A stretch of DNA of 64,000 nucleotides from JBGZFC01 sp964346495 (GTDB taxonomy: Bacteria > Bacteroidota > Bacteroidia > Bacteroidales > Dysgonomonadaceae). The stretch lies in assembly GCA_964346495.1 (NCBI GenBank), contig CAYFUW010000002.1:32072-96071 (forward strand), read 5' to 3'. Of this stretch, positions 1 through 8,281 are shown in pieces. The notes under the pieces were generated by a model. That model had not been told where the DNA came from. It saw only the letters and a program-made list of their open reading frames with translations, and ran no database searches. Positions within the stretch are counted from its first letter, which is position 1; each line of letters begins with the position of its first letter. Made by a program: the position numbers and the translations under genes.

Positions 1-462
1 CAGAAATGTACCCACCCCACACAGTAACAGGATGAAAAATATAATTCCAATCCATGCCCAACCGTTTGATGTGAACAAGTTCTGTATGCCATTCATCCAG
101 TTGGCAAGAAAGAAATCATTAACCGACTCAATTCTATCTTCGGTACGCAAACGAGCAAATTTCAGATTGTGGCGAATATCTCTATCGTTAGGTTGAATCA
201 ATAAAGCTCGCTCATAATTTAAAATTGCTTTGCCTAATTGATCATTTCTAAAATAGGCATTCGCAAGATTATAGTATATTTCGGGTGACTCTTTTTTGCC
301 TGATAGTCCCTGAGAAACAGCCTGTTCGTATAGCTCGATGCTTTTTGTGTAGTTTTCGCTTTTGTAGGCTTCCAACGCGAGTTCCTCTACACTTTGTGCC
401 TGCAACGATAAAAACGCGCAGCTTAAAACAACGATTGATAATATATATTTTACTATTTTCAT
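1..462 (-). CDS. batE: BatE aerotolerance protein, C-terminus cut by window edge
   Basis: This is the last gene of the Bat operon, and only the first 154 codons are inside the window. The start is ATG at 462-460. The protein opens with a signal peptide (hydrophobic residues about 5-20, ending near LQAQS). Two TPR-like units follow (about residues 25-100, with the pattern YYNLANAYFRND), and then a hydrophobic membrane segment that runs into the window edge. BatE proteins usually continue with an SH3-like domain, which cannot be seen here. It follows batD by 10 bases and is certainly co-transcribed with it. In Bacteroidota, Bat proteins are envelope proteins linked to tolerance of oxidative stress; the molecular role of BatE is not established. 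Identity rests on the TPR-plus-membrane layout and the operon position. Confidence 0.85.
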   Translation of the reverse strand, partial: MKIVKYILSIVVLSCAFLSLQAQSVEELALEAYKSENYTKSIELYEQAVSQGLSGKKESPEIYYNLANAYFRNDQLGKAILNYERALLIQPNDRDIRHNLKFARLRTEDRIESVNDFFLANWMNGIQNLFTSNGWAWIGIIFFILLLCGVGTFL

Positions 463-472
463 TTCGACAATA

Positions 473-2293
473 TTATTTCCTTTTTAATCTGTTTTCCATC
501 TCGCCAATAGCGAAAACCGTATCGTTATATACACTTTCCATTGCTCCTTCGGTTTGAGCCGGTGCATAGCGAGCAAATTCGCAGGTATTCAGTATTTGCA
601 TAAACTTGCTTATCAGCTCATCATCAATATTTTTAGACGATAATTCCGCCTCAATATTATCTTTCGTTAAATTAGCAACAGGAATAGATAATTTATCGCT
701 GAAATATCCCCAAAGTGCTCGCAATGTCTCTTCGTAAAAGAGAGATTCATTGTGTGTTTTCAGATGTTTTTCAGCAATTTTTAATCTTTTGGTTGCAACT
801 TTATTTGCTTTCTTAGTTCGCATTAAAACAATATTGGCATTATCTTTCGCTCTTTTTCTATTGAACAGATAGAGCATAATAAACGCAATCAGTGGAATAA
901 TATATAGCAACCAATATGTTACGGAACCGGCGAAAAATTTATCTTTTGAATAAAATTGCGGTTTTCTCAATTTCAAAAATCGAATATCCTGCTCAACCTC
1001 CACATTTTGCTGATTTACGTAATTGCTTGTTTTGGCTTTTGACGGATCGCCTTTTGCGATTTGCAAATCGTACGACGGCGATTTCACAGTTTTGTATGTG
1101 CGACTATTCAAATCGAAATAACTAAACTCGATTGGTGGGATATTGAAATTTCCTTCGTAACGCGGTATTGCCAAAATCTCTATTTTACGAGTTCCTGTAA
1201 GTCCATTCGTAGTAACTTTCAAATTGTTATCAATAACCGGGTCATACACTTCAAAGTTTGAAGGGAATTTGACTTCCGGTGTTTGAATCAACTTCATATT
1301 TCCCGTACCATATATTTCGAAAGTAAACGTGATAGGTTCGTGCGCTCTTGTCTGCTGAGTGCTGATTGAAGGCTTGAAAGAAAACGTACCCACAGCATTT
1401 GAAAAGCTTTCGGGTTTGTTATCGGGCAACTGTTTCACATCAATCGTAATCGGATTGGTAACCAGAGTTTTCCGCACATCAGCCATAACTTCTTGTGTGC
1501 CAAAAAATGTTGAAACTCTTTTACCCGACGGAACAGAGAACACCATCTCCAAACGTCCGCTCGGGATAGTAATTTTACCTGAACGTTGCGGGAAAAGTAT
1601 CGTTTTTCGCAAATCGGCTGTCGAGTAGTTCCGTCCGTTGTACCGCTCAATTTGTCCCTGATTTGATGGGACATCCACCTCTTCCACCATAAATCCTTCG
1701 AACTCCGGAAAAGAGATTTTACCTATATCAACAATGTTTAGCGTTGTATATAGTTTAAATGTTACAGTAAATCCTTCCTGCTCATAAACACTATTTTTCG
1801 ATACAATTGCACGGATAAACGCATCCCTGTCTGATACATTTGGCGACGATGCCTGATTTGCCTGTTTCCCTCCGGAACTTTGTGCACCTGATTTTCCGGG
1901 TGGCAACACTTTGACACTTACGCTGTTCGATTTATAGCTTGTTCCATCAACATCGATAGTTGCGGGTGCGATAGTGAAATCTCCCTCATCTTGAGCCGAA
2001 AGTATATAAGTGTAAGTTATTGAGCTTTCGGTTGTTGTTTTCCCGTTTACTGTTGAACTTTTGAAACTTTGCGATTTACTTGGTCCGAAAAGCACTTCAA
2101 ATCCTTTGATTTCGGGCAATCTCAAATTACGTCCATCTTTGTTGAGCACGTAGCTAAGTCTGAACTGTTGTCCTTTTTCTACCGTGTTCGGTGCCGATGC
2201 ACGGAATGTTACTTGCGCATTAGCTGCTGATACGCTACTGATAAATAGCGTTATAAAAAATATTATTCTGTATATTGTGCTGTAATGTTTCAT
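473..2293 (-). CDS. batD: BatD oxygen-tolerance protein
   Basis: A membrane-anchored periplasmic protein of 606 residues. A signal peptide (about 1-27) is followed by beta-rich Ig-like modules carrying the typical opening 'VEKGQQFRLSYVLN'. One transmembrane helix lies near residue 455-475, and a cytoplasmic helical C-terminal domain follows. I chose ATG at 2293 because it overlaps the batC stop as TAATG; a TTG two codons earlier (2299) is possible but less likely. BatD (DUF3750-like 'oxygen tolerance' family) is thought to assemble with BatA/BatB at the inner membrane. Its C-terminal domain resembles that of the 344-residue protein at 5067-6101: both have an [LM]T-x(2)-I-x(2)-[EK] helix followed by a 'QIL-[NS]T' helix, which suggests a duplicated architecture inside this operon. 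Confidence 0.9.
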   Translation of the reverse strand: MKHYSTIYRIIFFITLFISSVSAANAQVTFRASAPNTVEKGQQFRLSYVLNKDGRNLRLPEIKGFEVLFGPSKSQSFKSSTVNGKTTTESSITYTYILSAQDEGDFTIAPATIDVDGTSYKSNSVSVKVLPPGKSGAQSSGGKQANQASSPNVSDRDAFIRAIVSKNSVYEQEGFTVTFKLYTTLNIVDIGKISFPEFEGFMVEEVDVPSNQGQIERYNGRNYSTADLRKTILFPQRSGKITIPSGRLEMVFSVPSGKRVSTFFGTQEVMADVRKTLVTNPITIDVKQLPDNKPESFSNAVGTFSFKPSISTQQTRAHEPITFTFEIYGTGNMKLIQTPEVKFPSNFEVYDPVIDNNLKVTTNGLTGTRKIEILAIPRYEGNFNIPPIEFSYFDLNSRTYKTVKSPSYDLQIAKGDPSKAKTSNYVNQQNVEVEQDIRFLKLRKPQFYSKDKFFAGSVTYWLLYIIPLIAFIMLYLFNRKRAKDNANIVLMRTKKANKVATKRLKIAEKHLKTHNESLFYEETLRALWGYFSDKLSIPVANLTKDNIEAELSSKNIDDELISKFMQILNTCEFARYAPAQTEGAMESVYNDTVFAIGEMENRLKRK

Positions 2294-2997
2294 TACCAAT
2301 TTTTATTTCTCCTTCTGTTCTCTTCTGCCTGTTTTTTACGCTCTTCAGCCTGCATTTTCTGTACTTTTTCCTGTGTTTCACGCTCATCCTGCTCTATCGC
2401 CTGCAAAATTTGTTGTGCATTGGAACGCGACATCTGTTCGGGTTCTTCAGGCTCTTCAGGGCGTTGTTGCTGGTCTTGTTGTTGCTGATTTTGTTGATCC
2501 TGTTGTTGTTCCTGATTCTGCTCTTGCTGTTGCTGCTCTTGTTCTTGCTGATTATCCTGAATCAGTTTCTGAACAACTGCCAAATTATATCGCGCTTCAT
2601 CATCTTGCGGATTTAGTCGAAGTGCCATTTTATAAGCTTCCATCGATTTTTGCAACTCTTTTTTTTGCAATAAAGCATTACCGATATTGTGCCACGCTGC
2701 CGACATTTTTATCGGGTCTTCCTGTTCGAGCGACAAATAGTGTTGCATCTGCTCTATAGATTTATCCCACTCTTTTTGTCGATACAGCGTGTTCCCGATA
2801 TTAAAAGTTGCCTCTTTCGAACCGGGATTTTCCTGCACCGCTTTATCGTAAAAGTTGTAGGCATCATCAAATTTTTGCTTATTGTATGCTCTGTTTCCTT
2901 TTCGCACGTTTTTACGCACATCTTTTTGTGCCGATACCGAAATAGGAATCAGTAAAAGCAGACAAAACAGACTATATTTTATGATTAAACTTCTCAT
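2293..2997 (-). CDS. batC: BatC tetratricopeptide protein with Q/E-rich tail
   Basis: A 234-residue secreted or periplasmic TPR protein. A signal peptide (about 1-23, cleaved near SVSAQ) leads into three TPR units (about 28-140; 'AFYNIGN'-like helices such as EATFNIGNTLYRQ and SAAWHNIGNALLQ). A Gln/Glu-dominated low-complexity stretch covers about residues 144-187, and the end is a basic, charged helix. The start ATG overlaps the batB stop as ATGA, and the stop overlaps the batD start as TAATG, so translation is coupled on both sides. BatC and BatE-type TPR proteins probably scaffold the Bat complex. The Q-rich tract is encoded by CAG/CAA runs and could vary in length between strains without shifting frame. 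Confidence 0.9.
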   Translation of the reverse strand: MRSLIIKYSLFCLLLLIPISVSAQKDVRKNVRKGNRAYNKQKFDDAYNFYDKAVQENPGSKEATFNIGNTLYRQKEWDKSIEQMQHYLSLEQEDPIKMSAAWHNIGNALLQKKELQKSMEAYKMALRLNPQDDEARYNLAVVQKLIQDNQQEQEQQQQEQNQEQQQDQQNQQQQDQQQRPEEPEEPEQMSRSNAQQILQAIEQDERETQEKVQKMQAEERKKQAEENRRRNKNW

Positions 2998-4016
2998 TTA
3001 AACAGTGTTATATTTTTATATAAAGGATTTTTCTTATCGTAAATAAGAATTTCCAATACCAATAGGATAAGCAATACCCATGCAAAAATGCCGAATTTTT
3101 CGTCATATTCCGAATACAAAAGAGTTGACGAATTGGCAGTTTCCAATTCATCGAGTTCGGTTTCCAATGCACGAATTGCAGTGTTTGTGTTATCGGCTTG
3201 CACATAAAGCCCTTTCCCGGCTTGTGCTATTTCGATACACATCTGTTCATTCAGTCGCGAAACCACAACCTGACCTTCGTTATCGCTCATAAAGTTATTG
3301 CCGAACTCACTTGCAGGAATCGGACTACCTTCCGGCGAACCAATTCCGACAATATTTATCATAATTCCCACATCGGCTGCCTGTTTTGCAATTTCGGCGG
3401 CGTTCCCTTCGTGGTCTTCACCATCGGTAATAACAACAATAGCTTTATCGACATCTTTATCCGACGAAAAAGAGTTCATTCCCATAGTAAGTGCCTGTGC
3501 AATAGCTGTTCCTTGCACGGGAACAAGGCTCGGATCGATGCTGTTCAGAAATATTTTTGCCGATTGAGTATCGGATGTGAGCGGCATCTGCACGAAAGCT
3601 TCGCCTGCAAAAACGATTAACGCAACTTTATCGTTTTTACGAACATCGATAAGACGCGACAAAATCTGTTTTGCTCTCGTCAATCGGTCGGGTGAAACAT
3701 CTCTTGCAAGCATAGAGTTTGAAACGTCAATAGCGATAACCAACTCAATTCCCTCTTTCTCCACAGTTTCCACTTTTGTACCGAATTGCGGACGAGCAAG
3801 CATAATAATTCCAACACACAAAGCTGCAAAAATGAACCAAAACTTCAAATAAGAACGCTTTAGCGACAACTCGGGCATCATTTTCTTTAGTGTAGCAAGC
3901 GTACCGAGTTTTTGTACATCTTTGCGTTTTTTGATGTTCAAAAATATGTATATCGCAAGCAACAAAGGCATTACGATAAACAACCACAAATATTCCGGAC
4001 TTCCGAATCTAAACAT
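2994..4016 (-). CDS. batB: BatB von Willebrand factor A membrane protein
   Basis: An inner-membrane vWA protein of 340 residues from the chosen start. There are two N-terminal membrane segments (about 7-27 and 58-75), a vWA domain with an intact MIDAS motif DVSNSM at about residue 97, further MIDAS elements (a TSDTQ loop and VITDGEDHEG), and a C-terminal membrane helix near 310-328. An ATG 30 bases upstream (4046) is in frame, but its codons fall in a short dispersed repeat (CCTAAATCCCCTAAAGG). ATG at 4016 gives the start expected for the family (MFRFGSPEYLWL). The stop overlaps batC as ATGA. BatA and BatB are paired paralogues whose vWA domains probably bind a metal-dependent partner, plausibly remodelled by the MoxR ATPase of the same operon. 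Confidence 0.9.
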   Translation of the reverse strand: MFRFGSPEYLWLFIVMPLLLAIYIFLNIKKRKDVQKLGTLATLKKMMPELSLKRSYLKFWFIFAALCVGIIMLARPQFGTKVETVEKEGIELVIAIDVSNSMLARDVSPDRLTRAKQILSRLIDVRKNDKVALIVFAGEAFVQMPLTSDTQSAKIFLNSIDPSLVPVQGTAIAQALTMGMNSFSSDKDVDKAIVVITDGEDHEGNAAEIAKQAADVGIMINIVGIGSPEGSPIPASEFGNNFMSDNEGQVVVSRLNEQMCIEIAQAGKGLYVQADNTNTAIRALETELDELETANSSTLLYSEYDEKFGIFAWVLLILLVLEILIYDKKNPLYKNITLFK

Positions 4017-4021
4017 AATTA

Positions 4022-4045
4022 CCCCTAAATCCCCTAAAGGAGACA
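4022..4045. repeat. short dispersed CCCCTAAATCCCCTAAAG-type repeat
   Basis: The bases CCCCTAAATCCCCTAAAGG lie just upstream of the batB ATG at 4016. Repeats of this kind are common in Bacteroidota intergenic DNA. On the minus strand they form an in-frame ATG extension that gives a misleading longer batB start. Only one copy was seen in this window. Confidence 0.5.
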
Positions 4046-4068
4046 TTTTTATAATTTATCAAAACTGA

Positions 4069-5052
4069 TTAAGGAATACTCCTCAACCACGTTCTGCGTA
4101 ATAACAACTCAATTAAAATAAGTGCCAAAGCACCGAATGCAAACCAATGAAACAGCTCCTGACGACGAGTTACGTTTTGCACATTGATAAGATATTTCTC
4201 CATTTCATCAATCTCATCATATACTTTACGCAAACCTTCCGTATCTTCGGCACGGAAATATTGTCCGCCTGTCATGGCTGCAATTTCTGTAAGCGTTTTC
4301 TCGTCAATATCAACAGGCATATTCTGCATACGAATACCAAAAGGTGTTTGCACAGGCGTTGGTGCCATTCCTTTTGTACCAACTCCAACCGTGTAAACTC
4401 TGATTCCGTACGAACGAGCCAAATCGGCGGCAGTAAGCGGTGCTATCTGTCCACGATTATTTGTACCGTCAGTTAGCAAAATAGTTACACGCGAATCGGA
4501 CTCACTGTCTTTCAATCGGTTCACAGCATTTGCCAATCCCAGCCCGATTGCTGTTCCGTCTTCAATCAGACCGAAATCGATTTTATTCAACAGATTCAAC
4601 AAAACTGTATGGTCAGTCGTGAGCGGACACTGCGTAAAACTCTCGCCCGCGAAAATTACCAACCCGATATTATCGTTTTGTCTGTCGGTAATAAATTCGG
4701 CAGCCACTTTTTTTGCCGCTTCCAGACGGTTTGGCTGTAAATCTTGCGACAACATAGAGCCTGACACGTCCAAAGCCATCACGATATCGATACCTTGCGT
4801 TTCGCTCTCCTCCCAACTATCTATCGCTTGCGGACGAGCTATCACGATAATAACAAGCGCAATAGAAATCAGTCGTAGAACAAATGGCAAGTGTCGCATA
4901 TAGACTCTCATGCCCGGCTTCATTCCTTTGAATGCTTGTGTGGATGCCAACTTAAACGATGCCTGCATTTTCGACAGACGCACTATATACCACACAATTA
5001 GCGGAATAAGCAAAAATAACAGATATAGATATTTAGGATATAAAAACTCCAT
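4069..5052 (-). CDS. batA: BatA von Willebrand factor A membrane protein
   Basis: A 327-residue inner-membrane protein and paralogue of BatB. It has two N-terminal hydrophobic segments (about 6-26 and 55-73), then the Bat-type linker ARPQ and a vWA domain. The MIDAS motif DVSGSM begins at residue 95, with supporting motifs FAGESFTQCPLT and LLTDGTNNRG. A C-terminal transmembrane helix lies near 300-318. The full MIDAS (DxSxS, T, D) suggests a working metal-dependent ligand site. It sits 14 bases after the preceding BatD-like gene and 52 bases before the batB start. Deletion of bat genes in Bacteroides reduces aerotolerance (family knowledge); nothing here gives the biochemical activity. Confidence 0.92.
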   Translation of the reverse strand: MEFLYPKYLYLLFLLIPLIVWYIVRLSKMQASFKLASTQAFKGMKPGMRVYMRHLPFVLRLISIALVIIVIARPQAIDSWEESETQGIDIVMALDVSGSMLSQDLQPNRLEAAKKVAAEFITDRQNDNIGLVIFAGESFTQCPLTTDHTVLLNLLNKIDFGLIEDGTAIGLGLANAVNRLKDSESDSRVTILLTDGTNNRGQIAPLTAADLARSYGIRVYTVGVGTKGMAPTPVQTPFGIRMQNMPVDIDEKTLTEIAAMTGGQYFRAEDTEGLRKVYDEIDEMEKYLINVQNVTRRQELFHWFAFGALALILIELLLRRTWLRSIP

Positions 5053-5066
5053 GTTAATTCTTTATA

Positions 5067-6101
5067 TTAATTGCTTCCTTCTACAGTTTTCTCCTCTTTT
5101 TGTTTCTCGTCAGTTTCCTCCTCACGAGTCTCATTTACAAAAAGATACGAGTTTGACATACTCATATCGTTTTCATCGGGATATGGTTTGAATTTCGCGA
5201 ATTTTACCAAATCGGATGTAGAAAGTATCTGTTTCAAGTTTTCGTAAACCGAATCGGTATCGGAAACTTGCTCTATTTTCTCCAAAATCTCACCGGATGT
5301 CATCTCCAGCGCATTAATTCCAAATCGCTCTTCGATATAGACACGCAGCACATCGGTAAGTTTCGTGTAAAACTCTTTTTCACGTCCTTGTTGCCAAATT
5401 TTCTCAGCTTTCAATTTTTCAAGAGCTTCAAGTGCACGCACGTGAGCAGGCAAAACTACAGGCGGCGTGAAAATATAGCCTTTTTTCTTCTTTCGAAGTA
5501 CCAGGAAAATCACAACTCCTATCAATCCTATCAACAATAAAACACCCAGCAAAATCCACAAAATCCATAAATAGTCTGTCCAAACGAACGGCGGTTTTTG
5601 AATTGGTTTTATATCTCTGAGCTGAAGTTGTTCGAAGTCGATTGAATCGGTTTCACCCTTGTTTATTTTTTCCAAATATGCCAATGTGGAATCCGATAAC
5701 TCGGGCGAAGTAACTTTCAATCCGAAAGAGTTTGAAAAAATTGTATCCGTTCCGTCGAAAATCGGCATTGACGGAATATGATAAAGCGTTGAGTCGAACG
5801 ATGTAACTATATATTTGAAGTTCATCGTCATCACATTGTTTTCGATAAGCGTATCTGGCGGTAACATCGTAAGCACTTCTACGCCAGGCACAATCTCTTT
5901 TTCGTAAACAGGAAACGAGATGCGCATATCTTTTGGTGTAATCACCTTTAAATTGATAAGTGCCTGCTCACCGATTTTAATTTCGGTGGGTTGTATAGTT
6001 GCCTGTACCGATGCTTTTTGGGCGTAAGATGCGTGGCTTATGCTTATCAGCAAAAGCAATGTTAATATGATATGTAAAGGATTTATTTTCAATTTTTTCA
6101 T
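5067..6101 (-). CDS. BatD-like membrane protein of the Bat operon
   Basis: A 344-residue protein that is regularly found between the DUF58 gene and batA in Bacteroidota operons, usually annotated as hypothetical. It has a signal peptide (about 1-27, SYAQ), a beta-rich extracytoplasmic domain (about 30-150, opening 'QPTEIKIGEQALINLKV', as in BatD modules), one strong transmembrane helix (about 176-201) followed by RKKKK, and a cytoplasmic helical domain (about 215-320). The tail is acidic and charged. The start overlaps the stop of the DUF58 gene by four bases (ATGA). Layout and C-terminal similarity to BatD suggest a short BatD paralogue. The function is inferred only from context. Confidence 0.75.
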   Translation of the reverse strand: MKKLKINPLHIILTLLLLISISHASYAQKASVQATIQPTEIKIGEQALINLKVITPKDMRISFPVYEKEIVPGVEVLTMLPPDTLIENNVMTMNFKYIVTSFDSTLYHIPSMPIFDGTDTIFSNSFGLKVTSPELSDSTLAYLEKINKGETDSIDFEQLQLRDIKPIQKPPFVWTDYLWILWILLGVLLLIGLIGVVIFLVLRKKKKGYIFTPPVVLPAHVRALEALEKLKAEKIWQQGREKEFYTKLTDVLRVYIEERFGINALEMTSGEILEKIEQVSDTDSVYENLKQILSTSDLVKFAKFKPYPDENDMSMSNSYLFVNETREEETDEKQKEEKTVEGSN

Positions 6102-6967
6102 CTGCGTTGTTGAAACAATTGCAATAACGATTTCACGTAATCATCTTGTGTAGAAACGGAAACGCTGTCTACACGACTCTGTCTGAACGTGTTGACCATT
6201 TCCTTTTGACGTTTTTTCCACCAATCTTGATATTGATTTCTTACTTTTTTTGATGATGTATTTATCCAAGTATCTTTTCCGGTTTCAGGGTCATGTACTT
6301 TCATCAATCCCACAGGCTTAAGCTCGGTGCTCAACTTGTCGTAAACCTGAATCGCCACAACATCGTGTTTGCGATTTGCAATGCGTAGAGCATCTTTATA
6401 CTCATCAGGATTGATAAAGTCGGAAATAAGAAACGTGGTACAGCGTTTTTTTATGGCATTTGTGAGATAACGCAATGCCATACTGATATCTGTTCCGCTG
6501 TTTTCCGGTCTGAAATCGAGAATTTCTCTAATAATGAACAAAATGTGCTTCTTCCCTTTTTTGGGCGGAATAAATTTCTCTACCTGATCGCTAAAGAAAA
6601 TAACACCGATTTTATCGTTATTCTGAATTGCCGAAAATGCAAGCGTAGCAGCAATCTCAGCCACCATATCACGCTTAACAATATCTGCCGAACCAAATCC
6701 CAAACTTTCAGACACATCGATAAGCAACATAACGGTAAGCTCACGCTCCTCTTCAAAGATTTTCACGTACGGGCGATTGTAACGAGCTGTTACATTCCAA
6801 TCGATATCGCGCAAATCGTCGCCATATTGATACTCCCGAACTTCGGAAAAAGCCATACCTCTTCCCTTAAACGCAGAGTGGTACTGTCCCGCGAAAATAT
6901 TTCGCGACAATCCACGCGTTTTTATCTCGATATGTCGTACTTTTTTGAGTAGTTCGTTGGTTTCCAT
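6098..6967 (-). CDS. DUF58 domain protein of the MoxR/Bat operon
   Basis: A 289-residue soluble protein of the DUF58 family, which is typically encoded next to MoxR AAA+ ATPases. The hallmark stretch YGDDLRDIDWNVTAR is at about residues 48-62. It is followed by a vWA-like Rossmann fold with DVSESLGFGS in the MIDAS position, where the SxS pattern is altered relative to BatA/BatB, and the segment FLISDFINPDEY. It has no signal peptide or membrane helix, so it should be cytoplasmic. It overlaps the following BatD-like gene by four bases. Its start is separated from moxR by a heptamer repeat tract. DUF58 proteins probably pass MoxR action to the vWA membrane proteins (inference from conserved clustering). 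Confidence 0.88.
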   Translation of the reverse strand: METNELLKKVRHIEIKTRGLSRNIFAGQYHSAFKGRGMAFSEVREYQYGDDLRDIDWNVTARYNRPYVKIFEEERELTVMLLIDVSESLGFGSADIVKRDMVAEIAATLAFSAIQNNDKIGVIFFSDQVEKFIPPKKGKKHILFIIREILDFRPENSGTDISMALRYLTNAIKKRCTTFLISDFINPDEYKDALRIANRKHDVVAIQVYDKLSTELKPVGLMKVHDPETGKDTWINTSSKKVRNQYQDWWKKRQKEMVNTFRQSRVDSVSVSTQDDYVKSLLQLFQQRR

Positions 6968-6968
6968 G

Positions 6969-7049
6969 CGCTTGGCTATTGGCTATTGGCTATTGGCTGT
7001 TGGCAAAAAGCAAAGGGCTAATGGCTAACAGCTAAAGGCTAACAGCTAA
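6969..7049. repeat. degenerate heptanucleotide tandem repeat tract
   Basis: The spacer between moxR and the DUF58 gene consists almost wholly of 7-base units. Read on the minus strand, AGCTGTT/AGCCTTT/AGCCATT-like units begin directly after the moxR stop, and about three GCCAATA units lie next to the DUF58 start. The unit length is not a multiple of three, and the tract is intergenic. Copy-number change would alter the distance between stop and start codons, and so possibly the DUF58 ribosome-binding region. Confidence 0.75.
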
Positions 7050-8045
7050 CTATGGTACTTCTACCTTATTAAGAATTTCACTGATAATCTCTTCCGATGT
7101 CATGTTGTTTGCTTCGGCTTCGTAAGAGAGACCGATACGATGACGCAACACATCGTGACAAACGGCACGAATATCTTCGGGGATAACATAACCGCGACGT
7201 TTGATAAATGCGTAAGCACGTGCGGCGAGCGCAAGGTTGATTGAAGCACGTGGCGAACCACCAAACTCAATCATATCCTTCAGATTATTCAATCCATACT
7301 GGTCAGGGAAACGTGTTGCAAAAACAATGTCCACAATATAGCGACCGATTTTCTCGTCGATATACACCTCACGCACCACATCGCGTGCCTTAAGTATATC
7401 ATCGGTTGAAATTACCGGACGATCTATAGATACAGGCTCGAAAAGATTTTGAGTAATTATCTTTTTCTCCTCTTCTTTATTCGGATAGCTTATCACTACT
7501 TTCAACATGAAACGGTCAATTTGTGCTTCCGGCAGTGGATATGTACCTTCCTGCTCTATAGGGTTTTGAGTTGCCATTACCAAAAACGGACTTGGCAACT
7601 TATAGGTTTGTTCACCGATTGTTACCTGACGCTCTTGCATAGCCTCAAGCAAAGCACTTTGCACTTTTGCAGGTGCACGGTTTATCTCATCGGCAAGAAC
7701 AAAGTTAGCGAAAATAGGACCGTGTTTTACCGTAAACTCCTCGTTGCGCTGGCTGTAAATCATTGTTCCGATAACGTCGGCAGGCAACAGGTCGGGTGTG
7801 AACTGCACACGACTGTATTTCGCATCAATCAATTGAGCGAGTGTTTTTATTGCAAGTGTTTTTGCCAATCCCGGTAAACCTTCCAACAGAATATGTCCAT
7901 CAGACAACAGACCGATTAGCAACGACTCTACAAGATGCTTTTGTCCTACAATAACCTTTTCCATTCCTGTGAAAATGGTTTGTACAAATGCACTTTGTTG
8001 CTCAATTTTTTCGTTTAACTCTTTTATATCAACTATTTGACTCAT
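7050..8045 (-). CDS. MoxR-family AAA+ ATPase
   Basis: First gene of the Bat operon, 331 residues. The AAA+ core shows Walker A GLPGLAKT at residues 56-63, Walker B VLADEINRAPAKVQSALLEAMQE, sensor-1 VMATQNPIEQEGTYPLPEAQ with the usual MoxR wording, and an arginine finger region GSPRASINLALAARA. A C-terminal lid domain follows. MoxR ATPases act as chaperone-like remodelers, commonly of vWA proteins, which are encoded downstream here (batA, batB, DUF58). ATG at 8045 begins MSQIVDIKEL. A candidate minus-strand promoter lies at 8088-8095. Predicted location is the cytoplasm. The family call is firm; the substrate is inferred from the operon. Confidence 0.95.
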   Translation of the reverse strand: MSQIVDIKELNEKIEQQSAFVQTIFTGMEKVIVGQKHLVESLLIGLLSDGHILLEGLPGLAKTLAIKTLAQLIDAKYSRVQFTPDLLPADVIGTMIYSQRNEEFTVKHGPIFANFVLADEINRAPAKVQSALLEAMQERQVTIGEQTYKLPSPFLVMATQNPIEQEGTYPLPEAQIDRFMLKVVISYPNKEEEKKIITQNLFEPVSIDRPVISTDDILKARDVVREVYIDEKIGRYIVDIVFATRFPDQYGLNNLKDMIEFGGSPRASINLALAARAYAFIKRRGYVIPEDIRAVCHDVLRHRIGLSYEAEANNMTSEEIISEILNKVEVP

Positions 8046-8087
8046 ATTATATGTCTATTAAAAACGAATTTCTGATTATTAATCATA

Positions 8088-8095
8088 CAAAAATA
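8088..8095 (-). promoter_or_regulatory. candidate -7 element for the Bat operon
   Basis: On the minus strand these bases read TATTTTTG, matching the Bacteroidota -7 consensus TAnnTTTG, 43 bases upstream of the moxR ATG. No clear TTTG -33 box is at the expected distance, so this is a moderate call. Confidence 0.4.
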
Positions 8096-8242
8096 GGAAA
8101 TGTTAAAATGATTTGTCCTATTTTGCCGTTAAAAATAATTAAGGGGCTGATTTGGCAAATGATAACATAGATTTACGATAGGTTTTACACCCGATTTGAG
8201 AGTTATTATTGATTTCGCTAAGACTTTGTTGAATTTATTTAC

Positions 8243-8250
8243 TATTTTTG
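8243..8250 (+). promoter_or_regulatory. candidate -7 element for the dipeptidyl peptidase gene
   Basis: TATTTTTG matches TAnnTTTG and lies 31 bases before the ATG at 8282. A TTTG at 8225-8228 is too close (14 bases) for the usual 19-21 spacing, so the -33 box is uncertain. Confidence 0.5.
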
Positions 8251-8281
8251 TTGCTATCAAACACATTTAAACATAAAACAA

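Noticed and set aside
6098..6967. DUF58 gene as a possible third BatA/BatB paralogue
   Set aside because: It lacks membrane helices and the DxSxS MIDAS motif and has the DUF58 hallmark GDD-x-R-x-IDW instead.
6969..7049. Possible CRISPR-like repeats between moxR and the DUF58 gene
   Set aside because: Units are 7 bases without spacers and no cas genes are nearby; it is a tandem repeat.
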